From Symbiodinium sp. CCMP2592 (taxonomy: Eukaryota > Sar > Dinophyceae > Suessiales > Symbiodiniaceae), in the NCBI GenBank assembly GCA_905221615.1, contig CAJNDT010004724.1, positions 434,001 to 498,000 of the forward strand: 64,000 bases of DNA. The letters are read 5' to 3'. Under the pieces are notes generated by a model that was given only the letters and a program-made list of their open reading frames with translations, searched no databases and was not told the origin of the DNA. The first letter of the stretch is position 1. Each line of letters opens with the position of its first letter. The position numbers were made by a program, and so were the translations under genes. Below are positions 1 to 8,700 of the stretch, in pieces.

Positions 1-1770
1 AGCTTTTACATAGGCAGTGTCGAGCAACATACCGAAGGGCGATCTTGCTGCGGTGGGCTGTTGTTGATTGTTCCCGGCGAATAACGCTGGGTTCTCTGAG
101 CTCGACGAACCCGCTGTCCTTGCCAACGAGCCGAAAAAACTAGTCCTGTTCAGGGAGCATTGAGCGCCGTGCCATGATAGACAGGGGTGAGGCAATGCAT
201 TTCGTGAGTGGAAGCCATGACTCCCTGAATCCGGACAGCCTTCGGCCTAAGCTCAGTCGCAACAGATCTGGGCGCCCCACGCATCCACGTCGAAGAGCTG
301 GAAAGCAACGCAAACTGTAGCACGAAGCTTTGGCATTGGTTGGCCCTGACTGTACGTGGTAGCAAAGCCCAGAAGCAGTCAACGTGCGTTTTTTTCCAGA
401 TGGCTGGCACGGTGAAGAGCCCAGAGTGGCCAATTGCTTGAGAGAATGAAATGGTTAGTTGCCTGCTCAAAACATACGCTGAGGTTTCGTACTACTACGT
501 GCGCACGGCTCCAAGGGCCGTGCCTCGGCGCAACGAATGATTCATGCCGGTCTCGGTCGCCTCTTGTAGCCTCCTCTGCATCGTGTGTGAGGCGCCGGCC
601 GTTGTGACGATGCCAATGAGACAGTGCCTGCCTCGGGAAGTCTCGCGGAGTGGACTGTCACTGTCTGCCTTCTTTGGGAGAGGTCTTGCAGCTTCTGCTT
701 GTTTTGGTGTGTGTGTGTGTGTGAGAGAGAGAGGGTTGAGCGAGGATCTACGTCGTGCCACGAGCCGTGGTGGCGGCGACACCGCCGGCGGGCCACCAGG
801 CTGACCGGGCTGGCGTTTGCGCTGCTGCTTCCTGCGGAAATGGAATCTTCAATCCGGTTCGTGCATCTTGCCCAGTCCTTCTGGCCCAATTTTCCCGTCA
901 AGGCTGTGCGTACCCCAGAGAGTGTGGCGCTACGGCGCTGCTGTGCGGGCATGCAGTGTGACGGTTAGCCGTCCACCACTGAGCGCTGAAGTCTGAGGCC
1001 AATGTGCCCTTGACACGACCCGTGGCTGCCGCCACCAGGCTCGCAGCTCACAGCTGAGGGATAACCGGAGTAGGGTGCAAGCCCGACTTTTATCATGTTA
1101 TCGTGTTGGATGTGTGCGGTCATGGGGCTTCGCCTGCGCGCTAACCATGACTCGAAAGCTCTGCCAGATTCCGATGATCGTTCCCACGCGTTTGACTCTG
1201 AAGCAGGTCGCTGGCGCCTTGCCCAGCGAAGATGGACCGCCCTATCTACGTTCCTCAGGAGCACGTGAAAGCCTCCATGGCCAAGAACTGAGAAATCCGG
1301 CCAGTGGAGTTTTAACCTTGGTTGCGCTGACGCGTTGTCACCGGTTTCCTTTTTCCGATCCTGAGCGATGTCGAGGTGCATACGACGGCGAACACCGTTG
1401 TCTCTGCACCCAGGCCTGGCTCGGTCTCCATGCATCTTGCGGCGTTGGGGCAGCAGTGTTGACATCGCCTGCGCATCTTTGACTCGATAACCTTTGCAGC
1501 CCGATGCCTTAATCTGCCTTCGAAGTCGAAGCAGGAGCTTTGTCCCCGGGCCACCGGCGCAGGACTGCCCAATGCCGGTTGAGGGGATCCGTTCGTTTCC
1601 GATTTCTGCTTCCCAGTTGAGTTCCTCGTCTTATTCGTCTTGGTGCCACGAAGCCAGCCTGTCAGGCGCGTGCACACAACGCCGTGGCCAGGATCTGAGA
1701 AGATCGGGGTCCTCCTTGGCTACACCGATGTGTTGTCACGGCTTTCCTTTTGCAGTCTGCGCGACGTCGA

Positions 1771-1806
1771 GGTGCAGACCGCGACGAAGACCGTTGTGTC
1801 TGCACC
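1771..1806 (+). repeat. Recurrent inverted-repeat (hairpin) exon-like motif, first array unit
   Basis: The sequence folds with a perfect 9-bp stem, GGTGCAGAC against GTCTGCACC, around an 18-nt loop. It is read in one frame as VEVQTATKTVVSAP. A diverged partner lies at 1373-1410. The same pair recurs in every complete unit, at about 20919 and 21319, 25492 and 25882, 29702 and 30100, and 34200 and 34591. The open frame is kept in most copies, so the motif may be a duplicated exon upstream of the rhodanese exons. It could also be a structured non-coding repeat. Confidence 0.6.
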
Positions 1807-2073
1807 GAGGCCCGGCTCAAAAGACACGATCTGCGACCTCCATGACCACCTTCATCCTCGTGTGTAGCCTTCCATTGCAGTCGATGCAAAAAAGGCTGCT
1901 GTGGTCTGCGAAACAGACCACATAACTGATATCCCGTCGATTGTGTTCACTGAGTTCAAGAGGATCAGAGGCAACAACGTACAAGCAACCTGAGAGCCAC
2001 ATTCAGGGTTTGTGCGGATTATTTGAACTCCAATGTCTCAGCTGTTTGGAGTCTTTGCCAGCGACAAGATTTT

Positions 2074-2221
2074 AATTTTAACGCTACGCCGCCCGCCTCG
2101 GCTGTGTAGCGGCAGGGCGAGGGGGCAGTCTTACACGCGAAGTGCCAGGAAAACGGGCACAGGGAAAGGGAGGGGGGGGGAGGGGGGGGGAGAGGGGGAG
2201 GGGGGAGGGGGGGAGGGGGGG
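2074..2221. other. Left part of a purine-rich insertion unique to array unit 1
   Basis: Unit 1 departs from units 2 and 4 after the block ending GACAAGATTT near 2073. It rejoins them at GATTTCTGTGCC near 17298. The extra DNA is 2074-2221 plus 17102-17297, about 344 bp, mostly runs of G broken by A. The copia element sits inside this insertion, so the insertion came first. I see no terminal repeats or coding potential in it. Confidence 0.6.
2217..2221. repeat. Target site duplication GGGGG (left copy)
   Basis: Five G residues lie directly before the 5' LTR, and five G residues at 17102-17106 directly follow the 3' LTR. Five base pairs is the usual copia target duplication. Because the target is a G run, the exact length is ambiguous. 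Confidence 0.7.
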
Positions 2222-2405
2222 TGAAACACTGAATGTTACACATCCAGGTGCCTGTCTGTTTCACGTATCACTTGCATGTATCCATGCCTGTTGCTCAAGG
2301 TTCTAGTGCAGTGGACTACAGCTGTGCGCCTGTAGCAAAAGAGACACCTGAGTGCCTGTGTTCCTGTACGCCTAGCGAGGGGATACACGTCCAGGTTACA
2401 TCTCA
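2222..2405 (+). repeat. 5' LTR of copia element
   Basis: This 184-bp repeat starts TGAAACACTG and ends ACATCTCA. It matches 16918-17101 except for C/G in the CTGTAGCAAAAG segment and G/A in the CGTCCAGGTT segment. It is short for an LTR. It should hold the promoter and the R region, but I cannot place a TATA box, which dinoflagellates generally lack. Confidence 0.95.
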
Positions 2406-2408
2406 ACG

Positions 2409-2420
2409 TGGTAGCGGAGC
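2409..2420 (+). other. Primer-binding site, initiator Met tRNA-like
   Basis: TGGTAGCGGAGC begins three bases after the LTR end. Its complement, GCTCCGCTACCA, has the shape of a tRNA 3' end with CCA. It closely parallels the copia primer sites TGGTATCAGAGC and TGGTAGCAGAG, which pair with initiator Met tRNA. The donor tRNA gene is not in this window, so its identity is inferred. Confidence 0.85.
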
Positions 2421-2437
2421 TCCCGGGAAACGGGAAG

Positions 2438-2561
2438 CTTCACACTTGTGGAGGTACCCGTTCGGTACTCTCTACACAGGTGGAGGCAACCGGAATACCC
2501 GGTGTGCTTCACTCAGGTGAAGGTGACCGGAGTCTCTCCGGCACACTTCACTCAGGTGAAG
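2438..2561 (+). repeat. Cluster of four short hairpins in the copia leader
   Basis: Four units of the form six-base stem, four-base loop, six-base stem lie at 2438-2453, 2470-2485, 2507-2522 and 2546-2561. The third and fourth are perfect (CTTCAC, TCAG, GTGAAG). The first two each contain one G-T pair. Each is followed by a short tail ending ACC, and the GG before a unit can pair with that CC as an outer stem. The same family recurs throughout the element. Confidence 0.85.
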
Positions 2562-2607
2562 ATAACCGGAAGAGGTTTCTCCCGGGGCTCGATCCAAGAA
2601 CAGCGCA

Positions 2608-5600
2608 ATGGCTAGCCACTCTGCGACTATCTTTGAGCATGAAGGAGGAGATGATGACTACCTCCTCCACGGAAATGAATCTTTCGCGACTAATCATCGT
2701 CATCTCAATGAATTACACCGTCTTTCAGCTTTCCAGCAGGTGACCACCAAAGTACCTCCATCTTATGATGGTAGAAGCAGTTGGTTTGCCTATGAAGATG
2801 CGATCGATGACTGGTGTGACATTACTGAGCTAGACAATGATAAGCGTGGACCAGCTTTGAGAAATCGGCTAGAAGGTGAAGCAGCAATCCACAAGAGACT
2901 TCTCGACAGAGATCGCCTGAAGGACCCGAACAACGGAGTGAAGTACTTCAAGAGTTTCCTGCGGCCGCTTTTCGTGAAGGGAGCAGCGAATGTTTTTCTC
3001 TATCGCTTCCAGCAGTTCATGAACATGCACCGTGGGAACGGAGACATGCTTCGTTGGATTACCAGGTTTCAACTCTCTGTTCAGAGAATGCAAGAAGCGT
3101 GGAACGATACCTATCTGCCGATCGAGGACCCGAACAATGCAGAGGTCAGAGCTTTCATAGTAGGACTTCCTCCAGAAGAACAAGAAAACCTTACGCCAGC
3201 TCAGGCAATGGAGAGAGCCAACGAACGGCTCAGAGAGCAGCATGCTCGGACCATTCCGATCACGCCCAACCTGGTCGCTTTGATCTTTGTGTCCCTGTCT
3301 GATCTGACACAGGATCAGCGTCAGGTGTTGACATCACTGATGGCGCATCGGAACCGAGTCCTGGCTGACTACAACACGGCCGAGCTTCGCGAAGTCTACC
3401 TGGAGATCTTCTGTACGACCAAGACTACCGTCGACAATCCACTCCTCGCTCCTTCCGGCCACGGTGGCCGCAAGACCTTCCTTGTGATCGATGAAGGATA
3501 TTTGAACGATCATGAAGGCTACTGGGTCGAGGACGAGGAAGATGGCACCGAAGGTTTCCTCGAAGCGGATGAGGACGCCTTCTGGGTCTACGACGACGAG
3601 AACTATTCATGGTTCCAGCGGCGCTTCCAAGGCCGCAAGATGAGGCGCGGATTCAAGGGCCACCGTAAAGGCAAAGGAAAAGGTGGCAAAGGATCCAAAG
3701 GAAGGCGCTTCTTCAAAAGGAAGAAAGGCAGGTCACATCTTGCCGAAGAATCAGAAGCATGGCAAGCAGAAGGACAATGGCAAGATTACCATTGGAGCGA
3801 TCAGTCCTGGGATGACTGGTCCTGGTACGAGTCTGAGGAATCCTATGCAGCCAAAGGAAAAGGGAAGAAAGGAAAGAAGGGCAAAGGAAAGAGCAAGTTT
3901 GGCAAGGATGGAAAAGATGGAAAGTCCGGAAAAGACGGACAGAGCCAGCTTGCTGATGCTGCCCCGAGCGGCACCACAGCCGCCACAACCTTCTTCGTTG
4001 AACATCTCAACACTCCGAACTTTTCTTTCATGGCCACCGAAGAGAAGATCAATGAGATCGAGGAAGCCTTCATCTCTCAGCCCTTGACGCCGACCGCGAT
4101 GGTGTTGGACCTGGGATGCACGAGAGCAATGGCTTCGAGAGTGGCCGCACAGGACCTCATGGAGTTCTGTGACAAGAACCAGAACTGTGGCATATGGTAC
4201 ACCATTGCTGAGACCACTTCTCAGTTCACCTTTGCCAATTCCGAGTCTACCAAATGCAACCAGAAGTTGGTCATTTGCATGTACGACCGGGACTTTGCAG
4301 TTCAATCCACAGAGTTCGACATTGTGGAACAAGGGCATGTTCCCATTCTCATGTCCTTACCTCAGATGCGCAATCTTCGTTTCCAGTTCGAGCTCCATCC
4401 GGAAAAGGCCTTGCTCAGCAGCCCTGTGCTGGGAATCAAGGATGTGAGGCTGAAGGTTGCACCCAGCTCACACTTGGTACTTGATCTTCTTGAACTCAGT
4501 CAGCTGATGTGGAATGTGCGTTTCAGCAAGCATAAGAAGTCGAGCTTCCTCACCTACTTCTCCCACTACGAGTACGGCTTCCATCAGAAGACCGAGGGAT
4601 GCTGTTCTCATGAACAGGTACCTGACAATCTCGTGTTGGCGACTGATGATGAATGGGTGATCAACGAAGCCGACATGGAAATGATTCGCATCCACAAGAA
4701 GATGAGAAGAGTCAAGTACGAACCCAAGGCGGGTTATGTGCCAATTCCGTTGGAGTATCTGGACACCAAGCGCAAGACGATCATGGAGTTCTCCAAGGGA
4801 AAGAGCGTTACTCAAGAAGATGACTGGCGTTCTTCTGAGCTTTCTTCAACAAGAACTACTGACTCTTGGAAAGGCAAGACCATTTTCAAGATTCTGCCTG
4901 GTGGCATCGAGAGTAGAACCTCGGTGCCAGCCAAGTCCAAGGATCCAACCCGTGGAAAGGTAGGATCTCCAGAGGACATGGTTAGCGCAGGTAAGCCTGA
5001 AGACAGCTCGAAGAACACAGGAGCATCCGGAAGCTTTCCTCAGGGAAAGGCACCGGCAAAGAGAAGGATTCGAGCCAAGGGAAGCTTTCCACAGGGAAAG
5101 GCACCCGAGGAACCGGCTCCTCCTCCTCTTGCTCCTGAGGATGATCCGGATCTTCAAGAGTACGAACCTTCCGAACCGGGGGATGCAGATTTGCTTCCTC
5201 CGAGTCCTCCGAAGGCCCCAGAGCCACAGTCGCTAGAACCTAGGAGGATCGCGCTTCCGTTGCCAGGCCACGAGGTCTCAAGGGCTTCTCCGCAGTATCA
5301 GCGCATGTTGGAAAAGCTGAACAATGATGTTGAGCTTTACAAGTTGCATGTGAAGCATTACCACATGAGTCCTGCTCAGTTTCGACGCAGGACCAGCATG
5401 CTTGGTCTGCCAGGAGAGATCTATGACAAGTACGACCGCATTGTCAAAGGCTGTCGTGTTTGCAGCACCTCGGTGCCTACGCCTCCGCGAGCCAGAATCG
5501 CAGGGTTAAGAGCATCATCCTTCGGTGATCTCATTTTTGTTGATCATGAAGAAATCAAGTTCGGTACTAAAGCCTACTTGGCTTTGGTCATCATTGATGG

Positions 5601-5799
5601 TGCTTCAAATCTTCTGTGGGCTACGGCTCTTACAAGCCTGGAAGCGCCAGAGACTCTGGGAGCTTTTAGACAATGGACAGAGGAGAACAACTGCGTTCCT
5701 AAGGGAATCGTAGGAGATCAAGCATTTTTCATTCATGTCTTACTACAAGTTCCATGGCATTACTCCGTATCCATGTGGACCACGGACTCCTTGGCCTAA
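2608..5799 (+). CDS. Copia Gag, protease and N-terminal integrase (frameshifted)
   Basis: This 1063-residue ORF starts at an ATG after the leader. Residues 1 to about 330 are a Gag-like region. Instead of a CCHC zinc knuckle, residues of about 340-450 are basic and low-complexity (KGKGKGGKGSKGRR). The protease motif is at residues 501-503 and reads DLG within VLDLGCTRAM, where families normally have DSG or DTG, so activity is doubtful. Residues of about 800-900 are a Pro-rich linker with two GSFPQGKAP repeats, each encoded by a hairpin. An HH-CC zinc-binding segment (KHYHMSP, then CRVC) precedes the integrase core, with catalytic Asp at residues 979 (FVDHEE) and 1037 (VGDQAF). The frame then breaks in a T-rich run near 5720-5735, and the last 20 or so residues are out of frame. 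The core continues in the next ORF. Confidence 0.9.
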   Translation: MASHSATIFEHEGGDDDYLLHGNESFATNHRHLNELHRLSAFQQVTTKVPPSYDGRSSWFAYEDAIDDWCDITELDNDKRGPALRNRLEGEAAIHKRLLDRDRLKDPNNGVKYFKSFLRPLFVKGAANVFLYRFQQFMNMHRGNGDMLRWITRFQLSVQRMQEAWNDTYLPIEDPNNAEVRAFIVGLPPEEQENLTPAQAMERANERLREQHARTIPITPNLVALIFVSLSDLTQDQRQVLTSLMAHRNRVLADYNTAELREVYLEIFCTTKTTVDNPLLAPSGHGGRKTFLVIDEGYLNDHEGYWVEDEEDGTEGFLEADEDAFWVYDDENYSWFQRRFQGRKMRRGFKGHRKGKGKGGKGSKGRRFFKRKKGRSHLAEESEAWQAEGQWQDYHWSDQSWDDWSWYESEESYAAKGKGKKGKKGKGKSKFGKDGKDGKSGKDGQSQLADAAPSGTTAATTFFVEHLNTPNFSFMATEEKINEIEEAFISQPLTPTAMVLDLGCTRAMASRVAAQDLMEFCDKNQNCGIWYTIAETTSQFTFANSESTKCNQKLVICMYDRDFAVQSTEFDIVEQGHVPILMSLPQMRNLRFQFELHPEKALLSSPVLGIKDVRLKVAPSSHLVLDLLELSQLMWNVRFSKHKKSSFLTYFSHYEYGFHQKTEGCCSHEQVPDNLVLATDDEWVINEADMEMIRIHKKMRRVKYEPKAGYVPIPLEYLDTKRKTIMEFSKGKSVTQEDDWRSSELSSTRTTDSWKGKTIFKILPGGIESRTSVPAKSKDPTRGKVGSPEDMVSAGKPEDSSKNTGASGSFPQGKAPAKRRIRAKGSFPQGKAPEEPAPPPLAPEDDPDLQEYEPSEPGDADLLPPSPPKAPEPQSLEPRRIALPLPGHEVSRASPQYQRMLEKLNNDVELYKLHVKHYHMSPAQFRRRTSMLGLPGEIYDKYDRIVKGCRVCSTSVPTPPRARIAGLRASSFGDLIFVDHEEIKFGTKAYLALVIIDGASNLLWATALTSLEAPETLGAFRQWTEENNCVPKGIVGDQAFFIHVLLQVPWHYSVSMWTTDSLA

Positions 5800-8700
5800 T
5801 CGAGCTGAGACCGCAGTGCGTCTTTTCAAGCGCACCTGGGCAATCATGGCCAAGGCCTTAGCTGATGAGGGTTATGCAGAGAAGGTGACTGTTCGTCAAG
5901 CAGTCAAGAAGGTGGCTTGGGCAAGAAATTGCCAGCTTACCGTCTCAGGCTATTCTCCTTTGGAGATAGCTACAGGAAGACGGCCACCAGACTTGTTTGA
6001 TGTCGAGAACAGTTCTCCTGAACAGCTCTCTGCTGAACCTGCCGAGGAGGATCGAACCACTCTGGAACTCCAGAGGATTGCCATGCGGGCTCATCAAGAG
6101 GCCAGACAATCACTTGACCTTCGGAAGGACCTTGCACGGAGAGTCATGCCGTCTGATGGTCCTTACTCGAAGGGTGACCGCGTGTTTGTTTGGCATAAGG
6201 ATGAGTCGAAGAAGAAGTCTGAAGGAACCTGGGTCAGAGGCATAGTTGTGTCACAGGAAGGTGCCATGGTGTTGGTTGAAGTTCATCGTGCCGTTCTTCG
6301 GGTTAATCAGTCGAAGGTCAGGCGTGATGGAGATCCGTGGCATGATGTGGCCATTCCTCTGAAGAAAGATGAGGTCCCGAGACGCTCTTCTCAGGAAGAG
6401 GCACTCGACCGCATCGGCGACGATATTCTTGATCGTGCCGGTTCTGGGTTCTGCTATGAGCATGAGATCTGTTACCACACTCTCACTTCAGGCAAGAGCG
6501 ATTTCGTTGAGATCACACCTCGCCTCACCGGGCTTACTGCGTGCACAGTCCATTCTGGACTTGATGCGAGTGAACCTGTGTTGTTTGGTGAATGGAACGC
6601 CAAGTCTATCCAATCTTCGATTGAGGCCGCTTGGCGAGTGATCTTGAAGGCAGAGCCTAATCACATTTTTATTCATCCTGTCATCCCTGATGGTTGGACC
6701 AGGAAGGCTACCAATGCCTTCTGGCACTTTTGTGCCGAAGTCTGCCGTTGGCAAGATGACAAGGGTGATGGATACTTCGTGACCATCATGTATCCTTCTC
6801 ATTGTGGGTTTTGGCTTTCGCAGAGTAGTCGCTCGCTGAAGTGGAGGAGAGGACTTTCATTCCACACCTTCAAGAACCGTGGTGTACTTCCTTCAGGGGG
6901 AGATGACCACGGTAAGCGTCAGCATGGTGAGCTTTCTTTTCTCACTAATCTGCCTGATGGATCATTTGGCCGTTTGGAGTCGTTGGAAGAAGGCTATGAC
7001 TCTGCTAACGCACTTGATCCAAGGTTTGCTGTGCTGCTTTCGCAGTGTCTTGTGGGTGATGAACGATCAGATCTCCGACAATGTTACTTGTTCGAAGATA
7101 TCTTTGAGGATTTTGATGATGGAACACTGTGTGCGTTGTGTTTGCGATCAGACCGCAATTCAGAGGCTTTACCGGTTCTTCCGTCAGAAGCAGAGTACTC
7201 ATTACTCTCAAACAATGACAAAGGGAAGCTTCCGACACCTCTGAGGTTTGTTGCGCCGCAGCGGTTTGTTACATCGTCTTTGGTCCAGACTCTGTCATAT
7301 GTTGACAGTCTCCTTCCAGGTACTGAGTTGGAAGTTCACACGACCACATCGTCTGACGCGGTCGCCTTGCGGCCGATGATTAAGAATGTGCGCGTGCTAA
7401 CTCTGCCGTATCTGGAGTTTGAGTACTGTAACGTCTACAGGGGGACTCAAGGGAAAACACTCCCTTTGGTTCATCGTCATCCTGATGCTGTTGTCATTTT
7501 GTGGCAGAAGGGTGATATGAATCATGTGTTTTTCGTGACGATGGCACAGTTGCTTCCTTGCCTTAAGGATATGCAATCAACGCACTGGTCCATGATAGTG
7601 TTCTGGAACGAGTCACAGAACAACAGTTCCAGACGCGGGCCTGATGTTGGCTTGGACTTCACGGACCAGCCAGCGCCAGCCCCGGTTGCACCGCAACCGC
7701 CAGCCACAGACGACGATGTGGACTATCCAGGATATGATGATCCACACGGTGATATGCCTGTGGACGATGAGGAAATGCCACTACAGCATCCAGAGCAGGA
7801 TTTAGATGATAATCCTGTTGAGTTGCATGTCGGTGGTGACCCTCCGTCACAACCTCCTGGAGGCGGTACTCATGTACCGGTACCAGGGGGAGATGATGAT
7901 TCCGACCTGGATCACGATCCGGACGGTGATGGACATCCGCCAGGAGGCGGTCCTCAGGGACCGGGACCTGGTTATGGTCCGTCACCGGAAGAGCCTCCTC
8001 TTCCGATGGAGTTTCACGAGGAGTCGCCTCCTCCTGGAGGTCCTCCCGATTCTCCTGGGGCTCCGCCTCAGTTTGCCAACCCGGATCAGGTTCTTAGTCC
8101 ACCGATGCCGTGGCCGGCACCACCTTCACCTATTGTTCCTGTTCCAATTCCGCCGCATCCTCACTTTCCGGTGCCACAGAGTATGCGACCGCCGTCGCCT
8201 CGCAATGTGTCTCAGACACGTGCCAGAGGCACACATCCTGAAGATGTGTCTAAGGCCAAGTCACGTACTGTTGTGGGACCTCCGGTTGTGTTGTTGCCTG
8301 GGCAGTCTGCGGGAAAGAAGGATCCCGATCCGTCGGGTGACTTTCCAGGTTTTCACGAGCCTGCTTCCTCTTCTTCTGATCCGGCTCCTGTTCCTGGTTT
8401 GCCGGTGACTGAGGGGGAATTTCCTATCCAGCAAACCCCACTCCCGGAACCCACCCCGGAACCGCCGGTGCCGGAAGCTGGTGAGGATACTGATTCGGAT
8501 GCAACGGTTGACTATCGTGATGAAAGCTTGCTTGCTTTGGCTGTTGGAGACGACGACGTTTTGATTCGCCTTCCGTCGGACTTCAAGGTTCCGTCCTTTG
8601 TTCCGTTGGATGGTGATGGTTTTGCGTCGTGGTTGACTAAACAAGATAAAATCAAGGCAGGTACCCTCACGCCGGAGATGCAGCGCAAGTATGCCGCCGA

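Noticed and set aside
140-1500. Short open frames on both strands in the first array unit
   Set aside because: They are short, overlap each other in several frames, are not consistently conserved in frame between units, and match no domain.
2285-2305. LTR segment TTGCTCAAGG as a spliced-leader relic
   Set aside because: It shares only GCTCAAGG with the end of the dinoflagellate spliced leader; the upstream part does not match. The full leader motif was not seen anywhere in the window.
5720-5735. Programmed +1 frameshift inside integrase
   Set aside because: The change falls within the catalytic core between two catalytic residues, which no known copia strategy uses. An indel is simpler.
7860-8060. 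Further hairpin units in the Pro-rich linker of pol (GTACCGGTAC, CCTCCTCCTGGAGG)
   Set aside because: Local palindromes occur, but loop and flanks do not fit the family and the Pro/Gly codon bias alone can create them.
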